Below are positions 6,351 to 12,293 of a stretch of 12,293 nucleotides of DNA, piece after piece. The stretch is taken from assembly GCA_016763095.1 (NCBI GenBank), contig JAESUK010000136.1, positions 1 through 12,293 on the forward strand, given 5' to 3'. Positions within the stretch are counted from its first letter, which is position 1. Each line of letters begins with the position of its first letter. A program made the position numbers and the translations under genes. Below the pieces are notes generated by a model that was not told where the DNA came from, did not search any database, and saw nothing but the letters and a program-made list of their open reading frames with translations. The stretch is from Alphaproteobacteria bacterium (GTDB lineage: Bacteria > Pseudomonadota > Alphaproteobacteria > Micavibrionales > Micavibrionaceae).

Positions 6351-6968
6351 ATGAGTAAAGTTACAAGCTACACTGAGTTTTTAGACGCGTCTAAAGTAAG
6401 AGATATTGATGCAGGCGCATTATTTCATCGCAACAATGTATTCTTTCAGGACGTTTATCAACGGAATCAATTTGAAGATTTTTTAAATTCTTGCCTAATT
6501 GGGATGAGGCAGGCTGTTGAACTTAGTAAGAAGCATATTGGACAAGAAGGTGTAGGTTATGTTCAGCGAGCGATGCCTATATATTTGGGGTTCGCTTTTG
6601 GTAAAGACGATTTAAACAATGTTATACGATCGTATGAGAGTCATCTTAAAAGCTCTAACATAAAGCGGTATGTTAGCCTCATGCGTCGGAAAAATGAAAA
6701 TGAGGGGTTTGCCGCGTTTGATATTGTTGTTCAATTAATGTTGAACGATTTTGATGTTTACGCAGATCTAATATCAAAGCTTCGTCACAACTTCCCGCAG
6801 ATGGAGCATCAACTCTTTATAGATTATCGTGAAGATACGTTGTATAGACCCGCAGTCGTGTCGTGCTTAAGGGAAGGCGTAAATGGGGATATAAAAAGTC
6901 ATTTTCAAGCGTTTTGTGACCGTAAAATAACCGTTCAAAAGACGGCGGATATTTACCCTATAAAATGA
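6351..6968 (+). CDS. Unrecognised 205-aa cytoplasmic protein
   Basis: A protein with no signal peptide and no clear membrane segment, matching no family I know. It looks mostly alpha-helical and mixed-charge, with four cysteines but no metal-binding pattern. It is more AT-rich than its neighbours, favours codons such as ATA, TTA and AGA, and sits between an isolating terminator and its own weak upstream region. This suggests an accessory or acquired gene. The ATG has no Shine-Dalgarno sequence. A perfect TATAAT (6345-6350) abuts it, too close to start a transcript containing that ATG, so the true promoter is probably slightly upstream (TTGTAT 6310-6315, TATATG 6332-6337). No other start codon exists early in the frame. 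The gene is probably real because of its length and clean boundaries. Confidence 0.65.
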   Translation: MSKVTSYTEFLDASKVRDIDAGALFHRNNVFFQDVYQRNQFEDFLNSCLIGMRQAVELSKKHIGQEGVGYVQRAMPIYLGFAFGKDDLNNVIRSYESHLKSSNIKRYVSLMRRKNENEGFAAFDIVVQLMLNDFDVYADLISKLRHNFPQMEHQLFIDYREDTLYRPAVVSCLREGVNGDIKSHFQAFCDRKITVQKTADIYPIK

Positions 6969-6982
6969 TATAAGAAAGTATC

Positions 6983-7011
6983 TTGTCAGCTCACTAAAAA
7001 ACTCATAAAAC
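6983..7011 (+). promoter_or_regulatory. Possible promoter of the leucine dehydrogenase gene
   Basis: TTGTCA (6983-6988) and TAAAAC (7006-7011) are separated by 17 bases, giving a start near 7018 and a leader of about 30 bases. That leader contains the ribosome-binding site GAGGTG (7038-7043). The -10 match is only moderate. Confidence 0.4.
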
Positions 7012-7047
7012 AGAATAGTGTGCAGATAGTAATAATAGAGGTGTGTA

Positions 7048-8139
7048 ATGTTAATACAAAAAACGATTGACGCGTCAGGCTATGACGATTTTGATGGTCA
7101 CGAAAACATTGTTTATTTCGAGGATGATGCAACAGGTCTGCAAGCGATCATTGGAGTACACAACAGCAATCTAGGCCCTTCTTTCGGCGGATGCCGTATC
7201 CACAACTACGTGAAATTTGAAGATGCAATTACAGATGTCTTGCGCCTCTCAAAAGGAATGACATATAAATCTGCGATGGCGGGGCTTCCTCTAGGTGGCG
7301 GAAAAGCAGTTATTATCGCTGATGCAAAAACCGATAAGTCCGTCGATAAAATGCGTTCATTCGGTGATGCGGTTGAGGCCATGGCGGGAAGCTACATCAC
7401 GGCGGAAGATGTTGGTTCAACAGATGCAGACATGATCACAATCTCAGAGGTGACATCCTATGTGTCAGGTCTTCCAAAGAAAGAGAACGCGCTTGGTGGA
7501 AACCCATCACCCTATACTGCAAAAGGAGTGTTCTATGGAATGCGCGCAGGACTAAACAGCGCGCTTGGTACACAGAGCTTTGACGGCGTTCATGTTGTGG
7601 TTAAGGGGCTTGGAGCAGTCGGGTATGATCTATGTCGCTACCTTGATAAAGAGGGCGCGAAGCTTACGGTCACAGATATCAATCAAGCAGTTTTAAGAAA
7701 AGCCCAAGAAGAGTTCCGCAATGTAACAGTTGTTGATCCCATTTCTGCCCACGAAGTCGCGTGCGACATCCTTGCGCCTTGCGCACTTGGTGGGTCAATC
7801 AATCCGCAGACCATTCCAGACATTAAAGCAAAGTTGATCGCGGGCGCAGCAAACAATCAATTGCAGAACAAGCTACAAGGTCAACGCCTCCACGATAAAG
7901 GCGTGATCTATGCGCCTGACTATGTCGTGAATGCAGGTGGCATTATTGCGGTTGGCTATGAGTACTTCTCATACAATGGTAACAATCCGTTTGACCATGA
8001 GATGACGCAGAAAACGCTCACCGGGCATATTTCGCGCATTGAAGGCACAACACGCGATCTTTTGGTGCGATCAAAAGACGACAATCAGCCTGCAGGAGAT
8101 GTTGCAGATCGCATGGCTGAAGAGATATTTTTAAAGTAA
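7048..8139 (+). CDS. Leucine dehydrogenase family (Glu/Leu/Phe/Val dehydrogenase)
   Basis: A 363-aa cytoplasmic NAD+-dependent amino acid dehydrogenase. It probably interconverts leucine, valine or isoleucine with their 2-keto acids and ammonia. Conserved pieces are GPSFGGCRIHNY (43-54), substrate Lys74 in MTYKSA, Lys86 in LPLGGGKAV, and catalytic Asp121 in ITAEDVGS. These match Lys68, Lys80 and Asp115 of Bacillus leucine dehydrogenase with a constant offset of six. The Rossmann dinucleotide motif is GLGAVG (187-192), and DYVVNAGGIIAV lies near the C-terminus. The length equals that of leucine dehydrogenases (about 364) and is shorter than glutamate dehydrogenases (over 410). Exact substrate preference cannot be read from the sequence. 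GAGGTG four bases before the ATG supports the start. It appears monocistronic. Confidence 0.92.
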   Translation: MLIQKTIDASGYDDFDGHENIVYFEDDATGLQAIIGVHNSNLGPSFGGCRIHNYVKFEDAITDVLRLSKGMTYKSAMAGLPLGGGKAVIIADAKTDKSVDKMRSFGDAVEAMAGSYITAEDVGSTDADMITISEVTSYVSGLPKKENALGGNPSPYTAKGVFYGMRAGLNSALGTQSFDGVHVVVKGLGAVGYDLCRYLDKEGAKLTVTDINQAVLRKAQEEFRNVTVVDPISAHEVACDILAPCALGGSINPQTIPDIKAKLIAGAANNQLQNKLQGQRLHDKGVIYAPDYVVNAGGIIAVGYEYFSYNGNNPFDHEMTQKTLTGHISRIEGTTRDLLVRSKDDNQPAGDVADRMAEEIFLK

Positions 8140-8164
8140 GATAGGTTGCTGTTCTAAAGTATTA

Positions 8165-9091
8165 TTATTTAGAAATACCTTTTGGTCCACCCATTTTATC
8201 CAAGCTTGCAGGATCAAATGGTACAGCATCTAAATGTTCAGGTGCATCACATGTGAATGGCATAACGCGAAGCTTGCCCCACTGTTCAGCCCATCCATCA
8301 ATATGACCAGCATCAGGAACAATAGTCACCTGAGAACATGGAGTTTTGCCCATGGCTTGTGCATAGCTGTGGTAAATCGCAGGGGGTACTTCCTGATCCA
8401 GTTGCCCAATAAAGTGGCGCTGAGGCATATCTGAAAGCTCAGAGGCAATATCTACAGGGTTAAGTGAGCCACTGTCAAAGTCTGTGTTGTTAATGTGTGC
8501 ATAGAACTGCGTATCCAAAATTCCAGCAACAGTTCTAAGCGAGAGAACATCTTCGCGTTGCGCAGCAAGCGCAACCGCAATACCTGCTCCGCCATCATAA
8601 CCTACAATGTGGAAGCCAGAGATGTCATGGAAACCACGAATATTATTCAGTGCAGTGTTATACGCTTCTATAACTTCAGGTGCATGGCGTTTATCGCCCA
8701 TATATTCATCAGGACAGTCCGAGGCATGTCCAACATATTGGCAAACCTGCGCCAAATAGATAACGTTTGATTTCGGATCGTGCGCCGCAAGACGAAGTCC
8801 CACAGGATTAGCCCCTTCAGGTGTGCGCGTAACGCCAGATGCTCGGCTGTTCCCACCAATATAAAGAATAGTTGGCTGAGCTTTCTCATAGATGCGTTCA
8901 TACGCTTGAATATTAAACTCATTGGCTTTGATCGTGCGCGAAAGCATAAAGACGGGCGCGGCAATTCTCTTCGCTGTTTCTTCCTTAAAATACCCAAAAG
9001 AATCAAGGATATTTGGCGCTGATATATCACCGTTATTCGTACAGGCAGACAATGAGAGAAGTGCGAGAGCAGTAAAAAGCGAGCGTTTCAT
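8165..9091 (-). CDS. Lipoprotein alpha/beta hydrolase with Asp at the nucleophile site
   Basis: With the start at 9091 this is a 308-aa protein whose signal peptide ends in a lipobox (LSLSAC, lipidated Cys17), so it is anchored to a membrane. The frame is open back to 9334, but that extension overlaps the neighbouring gene's tail and would bury the lipobox. The chain has the alpha/beta-hydrolase order: strand TILYIGGNSR (74-83), nucleophile elbow GFHIVGYDGGAG (159-170), acid-strand FIGQLDQEVPP (227-237) and histidine loop PDAGHIDGW (259-267). The expected triad is residue 166, Asp232 and His263. Residue 166 is Asp (codon GAT at 8596-8594) where lipases and esterases have Ser. It may use an Asp nucleophile, as haloalkane dehalogenases do, or be inactive. 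Two pairs of Cys could form disulfides. A TATAAT at 9112-9107 provides its own promoter. Confidence 0.82.
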   Translation of the reverse strand: MKRSLFTALALLSLSACTNNGDISAPNILDSFGYFKEETAKRIAAPVFMLSRTIKANEFNIQAYERIYEKAQPTILYIGGNSRASGVTRTPEGANPVGLRLAAHDPKSNVIYLAQVCQYVGHASDCPDEYMGDKRHAPEVIEAYNTALNNIRGFHDISGFHIVGYDGGAGIAVALAAQREDVLSLRTVAGILDTQFYAHINNTDFDSGSLNPVDIASELSDMPQRHFIGQLDQEVPPAIYHSYAQAMGKTPCSQVTIVPDAGHIDGWAEQWGKLRVMPFTCDAPEHLDAVPFDPASLDKMGGPKGISK

Positions 9092-9106
9092 GTGGATGTT
9101 CCATAG

Positions 9107-9112
9107 ATTATA
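9107..9112 (-). promoter_or_regulatory. -10 box of the hydrolase lipoprotein gene
   Basis: The minus strand reads TATAAT at 9112-9107, giving a predicted start near 9100 and a leader of only about nine bases before the ATG at 9091. No good -35 hexamer is visible at 16-18 bases, so the promoter may be weak or activator-dependent. Its position supports the internal start at 9091. Confidence 0.45.
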
Positions 9113-9176
9113 AAAAGATTGAAAACTTTCGTATGAGAGTCTAGCACGGAATTTCTGGAAAATCACTAGCCAATCG

Positions 9177-9833
9177 TTACTTTGAACCCATCTCCTTCTT
9201 GCGCGCTTCTTCCTGCGCCTCTTCTCGCGCTTTCTTCTCGCGCGCTTTGCGTGGAGACCATCCATGTCTCCATTCCTTAACGGGAACAACATAGGCATCT
9301 GCGCCACTATCTTCAAACCAACTATCAACAACATATCGCGCCTGTGTTTCCTTATCGCGGATTACAGCGGCTTGATGTGGCCAACGATTACCTGCAAGAA
9401 GAATAGGGCGTGCCGTTGGTTGTTCAATTTCATGGAACTTGATATGTCCGCGTTCTTGAAGCATCAAAAGGTAAGTTGTTGTATTCACACTCTCATCCAC
9501 GCAATCAAGTTGGTCATCCCCAAGCTTGTAAAACGTGTCTTTTACATCCGTATCTGTACCCGTGATCGGACCAACAATACGTTCAAACGCACCAATAACA
9601 GATTTAAGTCGCGCGCGTTCTTCCTCGGCGCTTTTTGGTGCTCTTCTGAAGTGGCTATCAATTGTTCTCCAACTTTTCTTATCAAGCTGAACATGGTCAA
9701 TCAAACGACACCCATACCCCTTACAATGATCAAACCCTTTGGATGAATAATTGTGAACATTCCAGTTGTTTAGATATGTCACAGGGTCTTGCGGGCCAAC
9801 ACATGCTGAGAGCAGGATCGGCAGGACAACCAA
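9177..9833 (-). CDS. Conserved lipoprotein, transglutaminase-like; start disrupted by a stop codon
   Basis: From a TTG at 9833 the frame encodes 218 aa with a lipobox-like LLSAC (Cys11) but no positively charged N-terminus. Five codons upstream and in frame is an ATG (9848-9846) that has GGAG eight bases before it and overlaps the xthA stop as TAATG. That ATG is followed by AAG and then TAA. With a sense codon in place of the TAA the start would read M-K-x-LVLVVLPILLSAC, a classical lipoprotein signal. The gene is therefore probably a recent nonsense mutant, a sequencing error, or restarted at TTG. The mature part has QLDCVDESVNTTTYL (Cys111), WPHQAAVI (His153) and YVVDSWFEDSG (Asp170), the Cys-His-Asp order of transglutaminase-like proteases. 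I recall similar conserved alphaproteobacterial hypothetical proteins. The C-terminal 25 residues are a Lys/Arg/Glu/Ala-rich charged helix. Confidence 0.75.
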   Translation of the reverse strand: MVVLPILLSACVGPQDPVTYLNNWNVHNYSSKGFDHCKGYGCRLIDHVQLDKKSWRTIDSHFRRAPKSAEEERARLKSVIGAFERIVGPITGTDTDVKDTFYKLGDDQLDCVDESVNTTTYLLMLQERGHIKFHEIEQPTARPILLAGNRWPHQAAVIRDKETQARYVVDSWFEDSGADAYVVPVKEWRHGWSPRKAREKKAREEAQEEARKKEMGSK

Positions 9834-9847
9834 GACTAATTACTTCA

Positions 9848-10621
9848 TTATGAAAGCTCCAATATAATCGGTGTGTGATCTGATGGGCGTTCCCATTCAC
9901 GTGGTGCTTTGTCTATGTAACACGCACTCGCGCGTGCAACCATCGCGGGGGACAATAGGAAATGATCAATACGAATACCATGATTGTTTTGCAACGCCCC
10001 GCGTTGATAATCCCAAAAAGAATATTGCTCGGCATCTCTGTTAAATATCCGAAACGCATCATACAAACCAAGGTTAGTGAGCGCACGGTATTTAGCATGT
10101 GTTTCTGGGCGAAATAAAGCGTCCCCAGCCCATGCCTTGGGAGAATAGCAGTCAATATCCGCGGGGATCACATTAAAGTCGCCACCGATCAAAAACGGAA
10201 CGCGGTCATGTACCAATTTCTCGGCGTAATCATGCAGGCGATCCATCCATCCAAGCTTATAAGGGTATTTCTCCGTATCGACGGGGTTTCCATTCGGTAG
10301 GTAAATATTGATATAGCGCACACCGTTAAGCTCTATGTCCAAAAACCGAGATTGTTCATCGCTTGGATCATTTGGCAACACATCGGTAACCAATTTGGCT
10401 TGTGGGTCTTTTGCGAATATAGCAACACCGTTATACGCCTTCTGAGGCTTCGCAAAGCACGTATAGCCAAGCGCTTCAAATCGCGCGGCGGGGAATTCAA
10501 GCCCCTTCAACTCTTGGATCATCAAGATATCGGGCGCGTGCTCAGTAAGCACTTTCTCAACGTGATCGCCCCGCGCTTTAATTGAGTTTACATTCCAAGA
10601 TATGATTTTCATGTTTTCCAT
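9848..10621 (-). CDS. xthA: Exodeoxyribonuclease III (AP endonuclease family)
   Basis: A 257-aa DNA-repair enzyme that cuts at abasic sites and removes nucleotides from 3' ends. It shows the full exonuclease III/APE1 metal-dependent active site, in numbering from the second Met (Met4): Asn7 in SWNVNS, Glu34 in IQELKG, Tyr104 in YLPNG, Asp145/Asn147 in GGDFNV, Asp216 in RIDHFLL, and Asp245-His246 in PSDHTP. The length matches the family (about 255-270). Two starts are possible: ATG at 10621 (MENMKII), on which the predicted transcription start falls, and ATG at 10612 (MKIISWNV), which matches usual family N-termini and has GGAAA just ahead. I chose 10621 because of the promoter position. The stop overlaps the original ATG of the downstream lipoprotein gene, implying an operon. 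Confidence 0.94.
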   Translation of the reverse strand: MENMKIISWNVNSIKARGDHVEKVLTEHAPDILMIQELKGLEFPAARFEALGYTCFAKPQKAYNGVAIFAKDPQAKLVTDVLPNDPSDEQSRFLDIELNGVRYINIYLPNGNPVDTEKYPYKLGWMDRLHDYAEKLVHDRVPFLIGGDFNVIPADIDCYSPKAWAGDALFRPETHAKYRALTNLGLYDAFRIFNRDAEQYSFWDYQRGALQNNHGIRIDHFLLSPAMVARASACYIDKAPREWERPSDHTPIILELS

Positions 10622-10627
10622 GCCGAT

Positions 10628-10655
10628 ATCATATTGTTTTTATATAATAAATCAA
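10628..10655 (-). promoter_or_regulatory. xthA: xthA promoter
   Basis: On the minus strand TTGATT (10655-10650) and TATGAT (10633-10628) are 16 bases apart, both good matches to the main sigma factor consensus. The predicted start, seven bases after the -10, falls on the A of the ATG at 10621. The transcript would have no leader. Confidence 0.6.
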
Positions 10656-10669
10656 CGTCCTTCAGTTCG

Positions 10670-10699
10670 TTCCGCCGTTTTTTATGGGGGAGGGCGGAA
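10670..10699. repeat. Inverted repeat between csp and xthA
   Basis: TTCCGCC (10670-10676) is matched by GGCGGAA (10693-10699). The 16-base loop holds a T-run and a G-run. On the minus strand it follows the cold-shock gene and precedes the xthA promoter. It may end or stabilise the csp transcript, but there is no T-tract after the stem in either direction. Confidence 0.35.
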
Positions 10700-10722
10700 G
10701 GCGCTGTGCCTATGTCCAAAAT

Positions 10723-10965
10723 TTAGACGTGCAGGGGCGCTGGAACTCTAAGATTAATAGCATTGTCATACTTGCTCTTTTTATCTCCAAGGTCGTATTC
10801 TATAGGATAACCCTCTGTAAAAGAGCTCTCTGGTATTTCGTTGGTCACTAAAAATGTTGCAAGCTCTGATTTATGTATAAACACTTTTGTTGTTGGTTCA
10901 TCTACGGGGGTAACAAAACCATAGCCTTTATGGGCGTTAAAAAACTGTACTATTCCTTTTGGCAT
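10723..10965 (-). CDS. Cold-shock-domain protein
   Basis: An 80-aa single-domain nucleic-acid-binding protein of the CspA type, which binds single-stranded RNA or DNA in the cytoplasm. The opening MPKGIVQFFNAHKGYGFV contains RNP1 (KGYGFV, residues 13-18), and RNP2 is VFIHKSEL (28-35). The domain is divergent. The stretch between the motifs is longer than in CspA, RNP2 has isoleucine and lysine where most Csp have V-H-x-S, and the C-terminal strands are altered (PIEYDLGDKKSKYDNAINL). This points to a housekeeping or specialised member rather than a classical cold-induced one. AGGA seven bases before the ATG supports the start. It is divergent from the 11079 gene. Confidence 0.88.
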   Translation of the reverse strand: MPKGIVQFFNAHKGYGFVTPVDEPTTKVFIHKSELATFLVTNEIPESSFTEGYPIEYDLGDKKSKYDNAINLRVPAPLHV

Positions 10966-11043
10966 ATCTCATTCCTATTTTGTCTCTCTTGCACCAATAC
11001 CAATATAGGACATTTTTCCTACAAAAGAAAGAAAAAGCCGTTA

Positions 11044-11072
11044 TTGTATTAACATATTTCCTATGCTATACA
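11044..11072 (+). promoter_or_regulatory. Promoter of the 11079 gene
   Basis: TTGTAT (11044-11049), a 17-base spacer, and TATACA (11067-11072). The predicted start is 11079, exactly the A of the ATG. No Shine-Dalgarno sequence is present, so the mRNA is predicted to be leaderless. Confidence 0.55.
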
Positions 11073-11078
11073 TCAAAA

Positions 11079-11564
11079 ATGAATAAAGACCTAACCATTT
11101 CAAAGCAAGAACTGTGCGAATTGTTTCAACAAACAGAATTGCTAACCAATCGTGACGCTATGTATAAATCTAGCCTGAGCGTGAAGCCCTTATCTCTACC
11201 GTGGAATATGGTGAGGGGGGCATGTGTTCAACTCACAAAAGATGCCTATGACGATCTTACAATCCATGTGTTAAACCAAGCTACGCCTATTTATGCAGGC
11301 GCAAAATGGTCATCAGTTAAAAAAGATTTGCGGATTTCTTTAATGAAAGATAAGCCCGCAGATGGGGAAAGCGAAGAGGGCTATCATGTTGACTCCGCCG
11401 TGGCGTTTCGTCATGGCTATTCCGCAAATGATAATCCCAAGACCGTGCAGTTAATCTTTAATACGGCGGTGGAATGTATCCATGATCTCGTAGAGCGAAA
11501 TCAAACGCGCTATGACACGGATCGTTTTAAGACATTAAAAATGGATTTAGAAAACCTAGCGTAA
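11079..11564 (+). CDS. Unrecognised 161-aa protein
   Basis: A soluble protein without signal peptide that I cannot assign. The frame is open back to 10959, but that stretch overlaps the divergent cold-shock gene and reads as non-coding. The promoter position fixes the start at 11079. The N-terminal 25 residues look helical (SKQELCELFQQTELL), followed by a mixed alpha/beta region with PLSLPWNMVRGACVQL at 37-52 and a C-terminal helix (ECIHDLVERNQTRYDTDRFK). There are three cysteines but no metal motif. It stands alone, with 222 bases to the next gene. Confidence 0.68.
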   Translation: MNKDLTISKQELCELFQQTELLTNRDAMYKSSLSVKPLSLPWNMVRGACVQLTKDAYDDLTIHVLNQATPIYAGAKWSSVKKDLRISLMKDKPADGESEEGYHVDSAVAFRHGYSANDNPKTVQLIFNTAVECIHDLVERNQTRYDTDRFKTLKMDLENLA

Positions 11565-11601
11565 TTGCCCCGCATCCGCTTTCTTAGACTTATCTTGAAG
11601 C

Positions 11602-11644
11602 CCAAAACGCATATCTTGTTATGTGTGTTCTTTCCGTGTTTTGG
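11602..11644. repeat. Inverted repeat after the 11079 gene
   Basis: CCAAAAC (11602-11608) is matched by GTTTTGG (11638-11644), with 29 bases between. It is the only candidate transcript end for the 11079 gene, but the long loop and lack of a T-tract make it a poor intrinsic terminator. Confidence 0.25.
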
Positions 11645-11659
11645 TTTAACGAGCGTGCA

Positions 11660-11671
11660 AAAGTGCACTTT
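11660..11671. promoter_or_regulatory. 12-bp perfect palindrome
   Basis: AAAGTGCACTTT reads the same on both strands. It lies 115 bases before the NTR-like gene and could be a dimeric regulator's operator. There is no second copy next to it. Confidence 0.25.
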
Positions 11672-11786
11672 CGGAATATAAAATAATGATGAGTTATGGC
11701 ACAAAGCGGACAGTCAATAATAAAAAATCAAAGGAAATGCGTGTCTAAGGCGTCTAATAGACATATAGTTTAATTATGGAGGCAAA

Positions 11787-12203
11787 ATGAAAAAATTTAT
11801 TATCCTAATCTTTGTATTTTCTCTCGTGGCACATGCGCCGAGTAGTTGGGCATGTTCATGTACACCATCAGGAACAAAATCTGTTGCTGAGGAACTCGCA
11901 AATGCATCATATGTATTCACGGGAAAATATGCTGAAGTCATAACTGAAGTATATGACGAGCATAATAAAATGCGTGAATATGTGGCACATTATGAATTTG
12001 AGGTTGATGATGTGTGGAAGGGAGACCTTCATGGCACGATTAACATGTCGGCTCCCAATAGTGCCCCTTGCCAGCGCGGGTTTGCAGATGGAGAAGAATA
12101 CCTAGTGTTTGCGACGGAGCTCCAATATGTAGGCGTGTGCAGCAGAACAAAGCTATTATCACAAGCGTCCGATGATATTGAACAGCTAAACAAGATGAAA
12201 TGA
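11787..12203 (+). CDS. Secreted NTR/TIMP-like domain protein
   Basis: A 138-aa protein with a strong ribosome-binding site (GGAGG, four bases before the ATG) and a signal peptide whose likely cleavage is SSWA|CSC at residues 22-23. The mature protein then begins with Cys-x-Cys (Cys23, Cys25). This is followed by SYVFTGKYAEVI, HYEFEVDDVWKGD, INMSAPNSAPCQRGF (Cys95), GEEYLVFA and VGVCSRT (Cys118). This arrangement is that of the netrin-module/TIMP OB-fold: an N-terminal CxC, a 'F.G.V' strand, an 'F.V..VWKG' strand, then two cysteines that pair with the CxC. Bacterial members occur as secreted proteins of unknown function; protease inhibition as in TIMPs is not established for them. It is not a good lipobox, since Trp is at -2. 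The stop overlaps the next gene's start (ATGA). Confidence 0.84.
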   Translation: MKKFIILIFVFSLVAHAPSSWACSCTPSGTKSVAEELANASYVFTGKYAEVITEVYDEHNKMREYVAHYEFEVDDVWKGDLHGTINMSAPNSAPCQRGFADGEEYLVFATELQYVGVCSRTKLLSQASDDIEQLNKMK

Positions 12204-12293
12204 ATAAACCTAACGTAATGAAGTCATGTATTTGTGGTAAGCCAAAACCTTTTGCGAAATGCTGTGACCAGCTTCTTTCTGGTAAGCAAAATG
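12200..12293 (+). CDS. YchJ/SEC-C-type protein, N-terminal part (cut by right edge)
   Basis: Thirty-one codons are visible before the window ends. MNKPNVMKSCICGKPKPFAK is followed by CC and DQLLSGKQN. The CxC-x8-CC pattern (Cys10, Cys12, Cys21, Cys22) is the zinc-binding SEC-C-like motif at the start of YchJ (UPF0225) proteins, where it is normally followed by 'LLSG...A.tAe.LMRSRY'. The rest of the protein is outside the window, so another SEC-C family is possible. The ATG lies within the ATGA overlap with the upstream gene, so the two are translationally coupled. Confidence 0.78.
   Translation, partial: MNKPNVMKSCICGKPKPFAKCCDQLLSGKQN

Noticed and set aside
8668..9030. Open frames of 80-160 codons inside 8234-9853, on both strands
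   Set aside because: They lie wholly within two well-supported lipoprotein genes, lack ribosome-binding sites and have no recognisable protein features.
9188..9250. Repetitive-looking GCGC/TTCT stretch as a DNA repeat
   Set aside because: It is explained by the Lys/Arg/Glu/Ala-rich C-terminal tail of the minus-strand lipoprotein.
9092..9334. N-terminal extension of the hydrolase lipoprotein to 9334
   Set aside because: It overlaps the 3' end of the neighbouring lipoprotein gene, reads as an Arg/Lys-rich shadow of that gene's charged tail, and would bury the signal peptide and lipobox that begin at 9091.
10959..11078. Upstream extension of the 11079 gene
   Set aside because: It overlaps the start of the divergent cold-shock gene and lies across the promoter at 11044-11072.

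Overview
The window reads as chromosomal housekeeping DNA from a moderately AT-rich alphaproteobacterium. The evidence is a CpdR-type single-domain response regulator, an Nfu scaffold protein with the Nfu_N + NifU layout found in alphaproteobacteria and mitochondria, and the trpS / nfu / tsaB gene order. I cannot fix the genus. No phage, integrase, transposase, CRISPR array or toxin-antitoxin pair is visible. I found no convincing new multi-gene system. The interest lies in single genes and in how they start.

Left part (1-2900): the 3' end of trpS, beginning at its KMSKS motif; a secreted protein of unknown function (475-1137); nfu (1199-1756), with a perfect 11-bp inverted repeat just ahead of its start; and tsaB (1756-2403), overlapping nfu by one base. 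A small secreted unknown protein (2407-2898, minus) converges on tsaB with 3 bases between the stop codons.

Middle (3000-8140): a tRNA-Val(GAC) on the minus strand with encoded CCA, a spacer rich in inverted repeats, and cpdR (minus). Divergent from cpdR is a secreted, probably beta-propeller protein (3670-4977) that overlaps rluD (4968-5969). After rluD comes a 381-base stretch without a convincing gene. It holds a plausible promoter and ends in a strong intrinsic terminator, so it is either a long 3' UTR or an unassigned small RNA. An unrecognised 205-aa protein (6351-6968) and a leucine-dehydrogenase-family enzyme (7048-8139) follow.

Right part (8165-12293): a minus-strand group consists of xthA (exonuclease III), a lipoprotein with a transglutaminase-like Cys/His/Asp pattern whose natural start is interrupted by a stop at codon 3, and a lipoprotein alpha/beta hydrolase with Asp in place of the nucleophilic Ser. 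Beyond xthA are a cold-shock-domain protein (minus) and, divergent from it, an unknown 161-aa protein (plus). The window ends with a secreted protein resembling the netrin/TIMP (NTR) fold, which overlaps the start of a YchJ/SEC-C-type metal-binding protein cut off by the right edge.

Functional themes are translation and RNA modification (trpS, tsaB, rluD, tRNA-Val), Fe-S assembly (nfu), regulated proteolysis (cpdR), DNA repair (xthA), branched-chain amino acid breakdown, and a relatively large number of envelope or secreted proteins (six with a signal peptide or lipobox). Several genes, most clearly xthA and the 11079 gene, have a promoter placed so that transcription would begin at or very near the ATG, with no Shine-Dalgarno sequence. 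This suggests leaderless mRNAs.
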